This document shows positions 46,091 to 54,168 of a stretch of DNA of 64,000 nucleotides, one piece after another. The stretch spans positions 62,001-126,000 of the forward strand of contig CAVTOA010000003.1 in the NCBI GenBank assembly GCA_963736285.1. Direction: 5' to 3'. The position numbers and the translations under genes are program-made. Every line of letters begins with the position of its first letter. Within the stretch, counting starts at the first letter, position 1. This DNA is from CAVTOA01 sp963736285. Its GTDB lineage: Bacteria; Actinomycetota; Actinomycetes; Mycobacteriales; QHCE01. Below the pieces are notes generated by a model. It was not told where the DNA came from and made no database searches. It worked only from the letters and a program-made list of their open reading frames with translations.

Positions 46091-48796
46091 TTAAGACCTA
46101 AGAAGCACTGCGCGGGCGGCTTCAAGGCGTGCTACTGGCACCCGGAACGGCGAGCAGGAGACATAGTCCAAGCCAACCTCGTCGAAGAACCGCACCGATT
46201 CTGGATCCCCACCATGCTCCCCACAGACTCCTACAGTGAGATCTGGCTTCGTCGCGCGACCACGCTCGGTACCAGTACGCACCAGCTCACCCACGCCTTC
46301 GGTATCCAAGGTCTCAAATGGACTCACGCTGAAGATCCCCTGATCCATGTAGGCAGAAAAGAACGCCGCCTCGACGTCGTCCCGGGAGAATCCCCAGGTG
46401 GTTTGGGTCAGATCGTTGGTGCCAAAGGAAAAGAAGTCGGCGGATTCAGCAATGCGTCCAGCGGTAATGGCCGCCCGCGGTAGCTCGATCATGGTGCCGA
46501 TCGGGATATCCATGGCCGACACCTGCGACTGTTCCCAGACTCGGGAAAGTACCTTAATCGTCTCCGCGCGCACCGTCTCTAGTTCTTGGGCGGCACCCAC
46601 TAGCGGAATCATGATCTCCGGCCGAGGGTTCTGCCCGGCCCGCTCGCACTCCACAGTGGCTTCCGCGATCGCCTGCACTTGCATGTCGAATAGCCCGGGC
46701 ACAACCAGACCAAGCCGGACACCCCGCAGGCCAAGCATGGGGTTTTGTTCATGTAGTCGACGCACTGCTACCAACAGCCGCTGGTCCGATTTAGACACCT
46801 CACCGCGTTCGTGCGCCACAGCCACTCTCACTGAGAGTTCCGTGAGGTCGGGCAAGAATTCGTGCAGCGGTGGGTCCAGCAAACGGATCGTGACGGGCAA
46901 ACCGTCCATTGCAGACAGGATCTTCACGAAATCACTGCGCTGCAACGGAAGCAACGCGGCCAACGCCGCAGTGCGTTCTTTCTCGCTGTCGGCCACAATG
47001 AGGCGTTCAATGTGTTGCCGCCGCTCCCCCAAGAACATGTGCTCGGTACGACACAGCCCGATGCCCTGGCCACCGAAGCGACGCGCACGTGACGCGTCTT
47101 CGGCGGTGTCGGCGTTTGCCCACACCTGAAGGCGCCGCGTCCGGTCCGCGTGGGTGATGATGCGATGTACCGCAGCGACCAGCGGATCGGCATCCGGCGC
47201 TATCTCGCCCTCGAAATAGCGAACGACTGGTGACGGCCGCACCGGCACCTCGCCCACATAGACCGCTCCGGTTGTGCCGTCAATGGAGATAACGTCGCCT
47301 TCATTCACCGCTGCTCCACCTTGGACAGTGAACTGGCGCTGCTGCACGTCCACGTCGAGCGACTCCGCACCACAGACACACGTCTTTCCCATCCCGCGCG
47401 CCACCACCGCGGCGTGGCTGGTCTTGCCCCCTCGCGATGTCAAGATGCCCTCAGCGGCGATCATGCCGTCAAGGTCGTCGGGGTTGGTCTCCCGCCGCAC
47501 CAGAATTACCTTTTCGCCTTTGCGCGCCCATTCGACCGCCGTGCGCGAGTCGAAGACCGCCCGCCCCACCGCCGCTCCCGGTGAGGCATTCATGCCTGTG
47601 GCAATCTGATTGCGCGCTGCGGTGTCGTCGAACGCCGGAAACATGAGCCGCGCTAGCTGGTCGCCGGTGACCCGGGTGGTCGCCTCGTCCAGATCGATCA
47701 TGCCCTGGTCCACCAGCTCAGACGCGATGGTGAACGCCGCGGCGGCGGTTCGCTTGCCAACCCGGGTCTGCAGCATCCATAGCTTGCCGCGCTCAATGGT
47801 GAACTCAATGTCACACAAGTCTCGATAGTGACTCTCCAATGTGGACATTGTCTGCAATAGCTCTTGGTACGCCGTCTCGTTCAGCTGCTCCAGCTGCTGC
47901 AGCGGGACCGTATTGCGAGTGCCGGCTACCACGTCTTCGCCTTGAGCGTTCTGCAGATAGTCGCCGTAGATGCCCTGTTTGCCCGTGGCCGGATCGCGGG
48001 TGAACGCCACGCCCGTTCCCGAGTCTGGCCCGAGATTGCCAAACACCATCGCCACCACGTTGATCGCTGTGCCCAGATCGGCTGGAATCCGCTCCTGGCG
48101 GCGATACGTCACGGCTCTGGGAGCATTCCACGACTCGAAAACGGCGCGAATCGCCAGGTCAAGCTGTTTGTGCGGATCTTGCGGGAAATCCACCCCTGCG
48201 TGCTCACTGACAATCTTTTTGAATCGCTCCACAAGCTGACGGAGGTCACCGGATTCCAAGTCGACGTCACTTGTGACGCTGCGCACCTGCTTGATTTCGT
48301 CGATCGCGGACTCAAAATGCTCTGCCTCTATGCCGAGCACGGTCGCGCCAAACATCTGCACCAACCGCCGGTAGGAATCCCAGGCGAACCGCTCGTCCCC
48401 TGACTGCGCCGCCAAGCCCATGACCGACTCGTCACTCAATCCCACGTTGAGCACGGTCTCCATCATGCCGGGCATAGAGAACCGGGCGCCAGAACGGACG
48501 GACACCAGCAGCGGATCCCCTGGATCGCCCAGGGTCTTGCCCATCCGTTTTTCCAGCTCCGCAAGGAAGGCATCGATCTGCTGAGACAAACCGGGCGGAT
48601 ATCCTTTGTCCGACAAAAAAGCGCGACAGGCCTCGGTAGTGATCGTGAACCCAGGGGGTACCGGCAGCAGTAGATTCGCCATCTCGGCGAGGTTTGCGCC
48701 CTTTCCGCCAAGCAGGTCCGCCATTCCCTTGTGGCCCTCGGCAAACGCATACACATACTTGGGACTGTGTGTGGTCTCGGCTGCAATGGACTTCAC
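46091..48796 (-). CDS. ppdK: Pyruvate, phosphate dikinase
   Basis: 901 residues from GTG 48796 (GGAGG a few bases upstream). It interconverts pyruvate, ATP and phosphate with PEP, AMP and pyrophosphate. The N-terminal ATP-grasp part has LLGGKGANLAEMANLLLPVP and SVRSGARFSMPGMMETVLNV. The phosphohistidine domain is ILTSRGGKTSHAAVVARGMG. The PEP domain has NPMLGLRGVRLG, FFSFGTNDLTQTTWGFSRDD and the catalytic Cys in VGVCGEHGGDPESV. It is intact and full length. It ends 20 bp from the convergent coiled-coil gene. Confidence 0.96.
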   Translation of the reverse strand: MKSIAAETTHSPKYVYAFAEGHKGMADLLGGKGANLAEMANLLLPVPPGFTITTEACRAFLSDKGYPPGLSQQIDAFLAELEKRMGKTLGDPGDPLLVSVRSGARFSMPGMMETVLNVGLSDESVMGLAAQSGDERFAWDSYRRLVQMFGATVLGIEAEHFESAIDEIKQVRSVTSDVDLESGDLRQLVERFKKIVSEHAGVDFPQDPHKQLDLAIRAVFESWNAPRAVTYRRQERIPADLGTAINVVAMVFGNLGPDSGTGVAFTRDPATGKQGIYGDYLQNAQGEDVVAGTRNTVPLQQLEQLNETAYQELLQTMSTLESHYRDLCDIEFTIERGKLWMLQTRVGKRTAAAAFTIASELVDQGMIDLDEATTRVTGDQLARLMFPAFDDTAARNQIATGMNASPGAAVGRAVFDSRTAVEWARKGEKVILVRRETNPDDLDGMIAAEGILTSRGGKTSHAAVVARGMGKTCVCGAESLDVDVQQRQFTVQGGAAVNEGDVISIDGTTGAVYVGEVPVRPSPVVRYFEGEIAPDADPLVAAVHRIITHADRTRRLQVWANADTAEDASRARRFGGQGIGLCRTEHMFLGERRQHIERLIVADSEKERTAALAALLPLQRSDFVKILSAMDGLPVTIRLLDPPLHEFLPDLTELSVRVAVAHERGEVSKSDQRLLVAVRRLHEQNPMLGLRGVRLGLVVPGLFDMQVQAIAEATVECERAGQNPRPEIMIPLVGAAQELETVRAETIKVLSRVWEQSQVSAMDIPIGTMIELPRAAITAGRIAESADFFSFGTNDLTQTTWGFSRDDVEAAFFSAYMDQGIFSVSPFETLDTEGVGELVRTGTERGRATKPDLTVGVCGEHGGDPESVRFFDEVGLDYVSCSPFRVPVARLEAARAVLLRS

Positions 48797-49326
48797 AATG
48801 ACCTCCGGACGCGGCGGAAAACCAAAGGAGCGCTTATGCAGCGTACGAGAGCGTAAGCCGCTTCGAGCCTACTTTTGTGAGGCCCACTTCCCTCTTACCC
48901 CACTGCACCGATTGAGAGACATGGTTACGTTTCTGATCCACTCGACGGATACAGTTCGATACGAAGCAGTACATCTCGCAGCACTACCGAGTTGCATTCC
49001 GGAAATCAGTTGCCGCTGGGGCGATCATCAAGTTGATTAGACAATAAGGCCGGGCCTTCCAGCAGACTTACAGGATGCGTTTTTGCGCGCGCGTAGGAGC
49101 GTGTAAGGCGCTGAGAGATCGCTCGGGGAGCCTACCTCTCTCACTGCTGCATCAATTGATCTACACCAGGCCTACACGGCGGCGAATCACTCGCTTAAGC
49201 AGGTGCCGACCGAAAGAGAGACGCTAACGGTTTATACGATCTAGTTCTAACATTCTTCTTCTGTCCTCCAAGCTCCACAACTTTGACGCCTGGGTGTCGT
49301 CCATGAGGGTGAAAGTCCACGAAACG
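48797..49326. other. Divergent intergenic region ppdK / glycosyltransferase
   Basis: About 530 bp. It should contain promoters for both genes. Two segments (about 48840-48920 and 49085-49165) look like diverged copies of each other (GCGTAAGCCGC and GTGTAAGGCGC, each followed by GAGCCTAC and a pyrimidine-rich stretch), which is weak evidence for a repeated control element. No gene seen. Confidence 0.4.
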
Positions 49327-50820
49327 ATGGCAAATTCGACTATGAGTAAGTCAGCTCCAGAGTTAGAGGCACCATCCACTACTGGATTTCGACGACTCGT
49401 CGCACGTGTACTGCCCGCTACTGTTTGGGCGGGTCCAGCTTTGTTCGCGCTAGTCATCGGGCGCTGGCGAGCCGGGCGTCCGGTTATCGGCTGGGACGAA
49501 GCTGCCAGCTGGGGATCGGCAAGCCGTTCGATCGGCCAAATATTTCGACTTGCCGGCAATATCGATGGCGTCATTGCGCCGTACTACTTGTTCCTACACT
49601 TCTGGATATCGATTTTTGGCGACTCCGAATTGTCGCTACGTACACCCTCTTACCTGGCTGCTGCGTGCGCCGTCGGTTTGACCGCCGCGATCGGTCGCCG
49701 GCTCTTTAATGCACGAATTGGTGTGATCGCCGCGCTATTGCTCGCGGTCATCCCAGCCTTCAGTCGCTATGCCCAAGAGATTCGCCCTTACGGCCTCGCG
49801 TTGTTCTTTGGATGTCTTTCCACCTGGCTACTGCTGCGTTGTATGGATAAGCCACTGGTACGCCGGTGGGTTGGGTATGGGCTCGCCATCATGGCGATAG
49901 GGCTTTTCCACCTGCTCGGGCTTTTCCTTCTATTCGGACACTTGGCGTTTGTCGCCATCCGCTGGTGGAAGGATCGTTCGCGGGCCCTGGCCGTCGGCTG
50001 GATCTTCTCGGCTGGGCTGGCGAGCCTGGCTTGCCTGCCGCTGGCACTGCTCGGCGCTGGCCAGCGCAGTCAATTGTTTTGGCTGCCGCCTATGCGGTGG
50101 GACACGTTTATAACTTTGCCGGAGGGGCTCTTTTTTACCGCTGGAGTTGGCTGGGTTGTCATCGGCGTGGCCATCGCAGCGGCGGCGCGACAACGCGGCG
50201 CTGTAGCTGCGCTAGCTATTACCGCAGCCGCCCCTGCGCTCTGTCTTTACGTTGCCGCGTTCCAAACTCAGCTCTGGGTGCCGCGATATGTGCTGTATAC
50301 GTTGATGGCCTGGTGCCTTTTGGCCGCCGTCACGGTGGGACGTTCATGGCTCCGAACCGGAATCGTGTTTGCCTTAGTGTTGGCGCTGGGCTACCAGGTT
50401 CAACTGGATATGCGTAGCACCACCGGACACGACACAGCCGACTATCGGGTTGTCGCTCGCACCGTCGCACAGGGGGCGCACCCCGGAGACGGAATTGTGT
50501 ATGCGCCTCGCAGAATCGCCTGGAGCATAAGACCAGCGATGAATTACTACCAATTGCCACAGACAGCTAAGCTGCACGATGTATTGGTGACCAAGACTCC
50601 CGCACAGAACGGCAGTTTAACTCCGCAGCTATGCACTGATCCTTCGGCTTGTCTGCACAATACATCGACTATCTGGGTAGTACTCACCGACAACAGTGCT
50701 ACCGACCCGCTGAGTGAATACAATGCCGAACTACGCAACTACGTTTCGCTCCACTACCGGATCGCGTCTCGCACGTTGGCTGGGGGCGCAACCATTATCG
50801 AACTGGTCAAGCGCACGTAA
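49327..50820 (+). CDS. GT-C type membrane glycosyltransferase (PMT/ArnT-like)
   Basis: About 497 residues; starts at 49294 (GTG) and 49342 (ATG) are also possible. There are about eleven membrane helices. The first extracytoplasmic loop carries VIGWDEAASWGSASRS with the acidic pair expected for the catalytic/metal site of GT-C enzymes, followed by SLRTPSYLAAACAVG as in protein mannosyltransferase relatives. The C-terminal 130 residues form a soluble extracytoplasmic domain. It probably uses a polyprenyl-phosphate sugar; the acceptor is unknown. Confidence 0.75.
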   Translation: MANSTMSKSAPELEAPSTTGFRRLVARVLPATVWAGPALFALVIGRWRAGRPVIGWDEAASWGSASRSIGQIFRLAGNIDGVIAPYYLFLHFWISIFGDSELSLRTPSYLAAACAVGLTAAIGRRLFNARIGVIAALLLAVIPAFSRYAQEIRPYGLALFFGCLSTWLLLRCMDKPLVRRWVGYGLAIMAIGLFHLLGLFLLFGHLAFVAIRWWKDRSRALAVGWIFSAGLASLACLPLALLGAGQRSQLFWLPPMRWDTFITLPEGLFFTAGVGWVVIGVAIAAAARQRGAVAALAITAAAPALCLYVAAFQTQLWVPRYVLYTLMAWCLLAAVTVGRSWLRTGIVFALVLALGYQVQLDMRSTTGHDTADYRVVARTVAQGAHPGDGIVYAPRRIAWSIRPAMNYYQLPQTAKLHDVLVTKTPAQNGSLTPQLCTDPSACLHNTSTIWVVLTDNSATDPLSEYNAELRNYVSLHYRIASRTLAGGATIIELVKRT

Positions 50821-50858
50821 CAACCACCGGCATCCGTCCCAGCTCTCACGCACAGCCG

Positions 50859-52238
50859 TTAACACCCCACGAGGCGGGCCGCAAGATATTGCTCGATGTG
50901 GTCCAGCGCCACCCGCTCTTGGCTCATAGAGTCACGCTCACGAACCGTGACCGCCTGGTCTTCAAGGGTGTCGAAGTCGACCGTGACGCAGAACGGCGTT
51001 CCGATCTCGTCCTGCCTGCGATAACGGCGGCCAATAGCCCCAGCGTCATCGAACTCGACCGTCCAATGTTGCCGCAGGGTGTCCGCTAGTTCGCGTGCCC
51101 GAGGCGAGAGCTCGGCATTCCGTGACAGGGGCAAGACCGCCACTTTGATGGGGGCTAGCCTGGGATCGAGCTTGAGCACTGTCCGGCGATCGACCCCGCC
51201 CTTGGCGTTCGGGGCTTCGTCCTCGACGTACGCATCCAACAAGAACGTCAGCACCGCGCGGTCGACCCCTGCTGCTGGCTCGATGACATAAGGCGTCCAG
51301 CGCTCGCCCACCGCCTGATCGAAATAGGACAGATCCGCGCCCGAGGCCTCGGCATGCGCCGTGAGGTCGAAGTCGGTCCGGTTAGCGATGCCCTCAAGTT
51401 CGCCCCACTCGGTGCCCGCAAAATCGAACTTGTACTCGACATCGACGGTGCGCTTGGCATAGTGCGCCAGCTTTTCTTTGGGGTGTTCAAAAAGACGTAG
51501 CCGGTCTTCGTTGATGCCCAGATTGATGTACCACCGCAGCCGAGTGTCGATCCAGTACTGGTGCCACTCTTCGTCGGTCCCGGGCTTGACGAAGAACTCC
51601 ATCTCCATCTGTTCGAACTCACGGGTCCGAAAAATAAAGTTGCCCGGGGTGATTTCGTTGCGGAAACTCTTGCCCTGCTGCGCAATTCCGAAAGGTGGCT
51701 TCTTGCGTGATGTCTGCTGCACGTTGGCGTAGTTAATAAAAATTCCCTGCGCGGTCTCGGGACGCAGGTATGCCAAGCCCGACTCGTCTTCCACCGCGCC
51801 GAGATACGTCTTCAACAAGCCCGAGAATTGGCGTGGTTCGGTGAACGCACCCTTAGTGCCACAGTTGGGGCAGTTAATGTCGGCGAGGCCATTCGCCGGC
51901 AACTTGCCCCGCTTGGCCTGGTACGCCTCTTCCAAGTGGTCTGCTCGGAAACGCTTATGGCACGCCTGACATTCGGTCAAGGGGTCGACGAAGGTATCCA
52001 CGTGACCAGAGGCTTGCCACACCTCACGGGCCACAATGACGCACGAGTCGAGGCCGACAACGTCGTCTCGACCAGCGACCATGGACTTCCACCACTGCCG
52101 CTTAACGTTATTTTTAAGCTCTACCCCCAGCGGGCCGTAGTCCCACGATGCCCGCAGACCTCCATAGATCTCGCTGGACGGGTAAACGAAGCCTCGGCGC
52201 TTAGCTAGGCCAACGATGAGGTCAAGACGATCAGACAC
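50859..52238 (-). CDS. glyS: Glycyl-tRNA synthetase (single-chain, eukaryote-like type)
   Basis: 459 residues from GTG 52238, five bases after GGAG; the longer frame upstream is not conserved. Class II motifs: GFVYPSSEIYGGLRASWDYG at the N-terminus, motif 2 GKSFRNEITPGNFIFRTREF, motif 3 GVDRAVLTFLLDAY. The anticodon-binding domain is C-terminal (PIKVAVLPLSRNAELSPRA). A CXXC/CXXC zinc-like pair (ECQACHKR, NCPNCGTK) lies in the insertion. Essential for translation. Confidence 0.95.
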   Translation of the reverse strand: MSDRLDLIVGLAKRRGFVYPSSEIYGGLRASWDYGPLGVELKNNVKRQWWKSMVAGRDDVVGLDSCVIVAREVWQASGHVDTFVDPLTECQACHKRFRADHLEEAYQAKRGKLPANGLADINCPNCGTKGAFTEPRQFSGLLKTYLGAVEDESGLAYLRPETAQGIFINYANVQQTSRKKPPFGIAQQGKSFRNEITPGNFIFRTREFEQMEMEFFVKPGTDEEWHQYWIDTRLRWYINLGINEDRLRLFEHPKEKLAHYAKRTVDVEYKFDFAGTEWGELEGIANRTDFDLTAHAEASGADLSYFDQAVGERWTPYVIEPAAGVDRAVLTFLLDAYVEDEAPNAKGGVDRRTVLKLDPRLAPIKVAVLPLSRNAELSPRARELADTLRQHWTVEFDDAGAIGRRYRRQDEIGTPFCVTVDFDTLEDQAVTVRERDSMSQERVALDHIEQYLAARLVGC

Positions 52239-52345
52239 CACAGCTCCATCCGGCTGGCGGTCGGCGGATAAATGTGCAGAGCGTATCGTCACCGGATCGG
52301 GTCTCATACTCCGACTCCAGATATCGCAAATGGACATGGCGCGCA

Positions 52346-52894
52346 TCAGGGACAGACACGGTAGTCACCTCCATCGCTGGTGACGTCCACGTGCTCGCGC
52401 CTACCGCTCCCGCTGACGTAGTCTTCGTCGACCGTGATCTCGAAACGATTCAAGCCATCGTCGCCGATCGTCACCTGATCAATGTCGTAGTCGACGAGGC
52501 GCGGCCCACTCCGCATTCGCGCGCCAAATTCCGCACTGGTCTCGCTATCTTGAGCACGGTCGCACAGCATCCGGTATGCGCGGGAATAGTCCTGTTCCTT
52601 GAGCTGGTGGAAGTACTGTTCGGCGGATTCACGGACATCTCTGCGACCGTTGTCGACGAGTCGATATCCCACGAAGCCAAATATTCCGCAGCATCCACAA
52701 CACAGAAGCAGGACTGCTCCTACCAACGACAATCCGATGATCCAGGCGCGGGAGCGTGTTGAGGTGGCCGGGGGTACATCGCCCCCGGTGTGGTGTGGAA
52801 GGTAACCGCCGGGCGAAACATGCGACAGCGGGTCACCTTGACCACTCGGGCCAGTAGGTGGTCCACCAGATGGGGGCAGCGGAGGTTGGTTCAT
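52346..52894 (-). CDS. Membrane-anchored protein with Pro/Gly-rich head
   Basis: 182 residues from ATG 52894. Residues 1-50 are Pro/Gly-rich, 54-78 form one membrane helix with an unusual Cys run (VLLLCCGCCGIFGFVGYRLV), and the outer 100 residues look like an NTF2-like cystatin-type fold (ESAEQYFHQLKEQDYSRAYR, then FEITVDEDYVSG). This is the common actinobacterial layout of small sensor-like lipid-adjacent proteins. Function unknown. It ends 107 bp before glyS on the same strand. Confidence 0.65.
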   Translation of the reverse strand: MNQPPLPPSGGPPTGPSGQGDPLSHVSPGGYLPHHTGGDVPPATSTRSRAWIIGLSLVGAVLLLCCGCCGIFGFVGYRLVDNGRRDVRESAEQYFHQLKEQDYSRAYRMLCDRAQDSETSAEFGARMRSGPRLVDYDIDQVTIGDDGLNRFEITVDEDYVSGSGRREHVDVTSDGGDYRVCP

Positions 52895-52976
52895 AGGGGC
52901 AATCTTCCGTGTTCGATGTTCTATGCCGTACACCTACCCGGTCGCTTGGCATCCGACGACGGTAGCGTGTGGCGCT

Positions 52977-53948
52977 GTGTGGAGGAAAGCAACGAGGAAA
53001 TCGCTGACGAGTGTGGCCGGAGCTCTGCTGAGCGTCGCCATCGCAGCAACCATCGGTGGATGCGGGATCGGCAGCAGTGATGCGGGAAAAATGACAGTCG
53101 TCACCGGGTTCTATCCGTTGACCTACATCACTAAAAGCGTAGGCGGCACCCTGGCCTCGGTGAGCGATCTGGCTCCGCCAAACATAGATCCACAAAACAT
53201 GCACTTGAACAACGCACAGCGCAACCATGTCGCCGAGGCGGATCTGGTCATATATCTCAAAGGGTTTCAGCCCGAGCTCGACCAGGCGGTCCTAAATTTC
53301 AATCACGACCGAGGCTTCAACGTGGTCGCGAGCGAACCACTGCGGCATGGAAAAGTCCCCACCGGAGCTGGTCAGGCGCTCAGCGCTGACGCGACTGGTC
53401 AGGATCCATACGCTTGGCTAGACCCCATCCGCTTTGCGAACATGGTTGACGCGGTAGCAAAGCGTTTCGGATCTATCCATCCGGAACGCTCCAAACAGTA
53501 CAGTCGCAATGCTGGCAAACTGCGCGCTCGACTGCAGCTGCTCGACCAGGACTACCGCAACGGCCTGCAAAACTGTCGGTCCCGCACGTTCGTTACCGCA
53601 CGCAATACCTTCGGATACCTCGCTGATCGCTATCAGCTCAACCAAATTCCTATCGGCGACCTGGATGGAGCGCATAAGCCCTCCCACGCACGCATAGGCG
53701 AGGTTGTTCAACTGGCCCAAAAGGACAAAGCAACAACCGTGTTCGCTGAGCCCACTGTTGGTGCGAGTAGGACCACCAGCACTGGCGCTTCTGACGCGGT
53801 GGCTTCGGTCGCTCAACAGCTCAGAGCGAAGACCGCTACGCTTGATCCGTTGGAAAAGTCCCCCACCGGCGAGGGCCAACAGCGCGACTACTTCACACAA
53901 ATGAGGGCGAACTTGGAGGCTCTTCGCACCGCTTTGGGGTGTTCATAG
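52977..53948 (+). CDS. ZnuA-like metal-binding lipoprotein lacking the canonical His ligands
   Basis: About 323 residues from GTG 52977. A lipoprotein signal peptide ends in ATIGGCGIGSS, with lipidated Cys near residue 29. The fold is clearly ABC zinc/manganese substrate-binding (ADLVIYLKGFQPELDQAV, FGYLADRYQL, TVFAEPTVGA). All three His ligands are replaced: Gln at DPQNMH (53193), Tyr at DPYAWLDP (53409) and Arg at VTARNTFGYL (53601). The fourth, Glu of AEP, is kept. No permease or ATPase genes are adjacent. It may bind another ligand or act as a decoy or chaperone. Confidence 0.82.
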   Translation: MWRKATRKSLTSVAGALLSVAIAATIGGCGIGSSDAGKMTVVTGFYPLTYITKSVGGTLASVSDLAPPNIDPQNMHLNNAQRNHVAEADLVIYLKGFQPELDQAVLNFNHDRGFNVVASEPLRHGKVPTGAGQALSADATGQDPYAWLDPIRFANMVDAVAKRFGSIHPERSKQYSRNAGKLRARLQLLDQDYRNGLQNCRSRTFVTARNTFGYLADRYQLNQIPIGDLDGAHKPSHARIGEVVQLAQKDKATTVFAEPTVGASRTTSTGASDAVASVAQQLRAKTATLDPLEKSPTGEGQQRDYFTQMRANLEALRTALGCS

Positions 53949-54168
53949 TCGCTGTTTCCCACTCTTGCCAGCCAACGCCGACTTTGTCAGCCGCCTTAGA
54001 ACGCACCCGAAATGGAGCACACATGTCTCCTTCCGCTGCTAAATACGAGCGCGAGGACCTGCCGCCTAGAGAGGCGAGCGGGTCGCGCGCAGAGTGCGGA
54101 GACGAACGCGCACAACATGGTCAGCCCGCCCCATTGTCTAATCTCGACAAATAGGCTTATATTTACCC

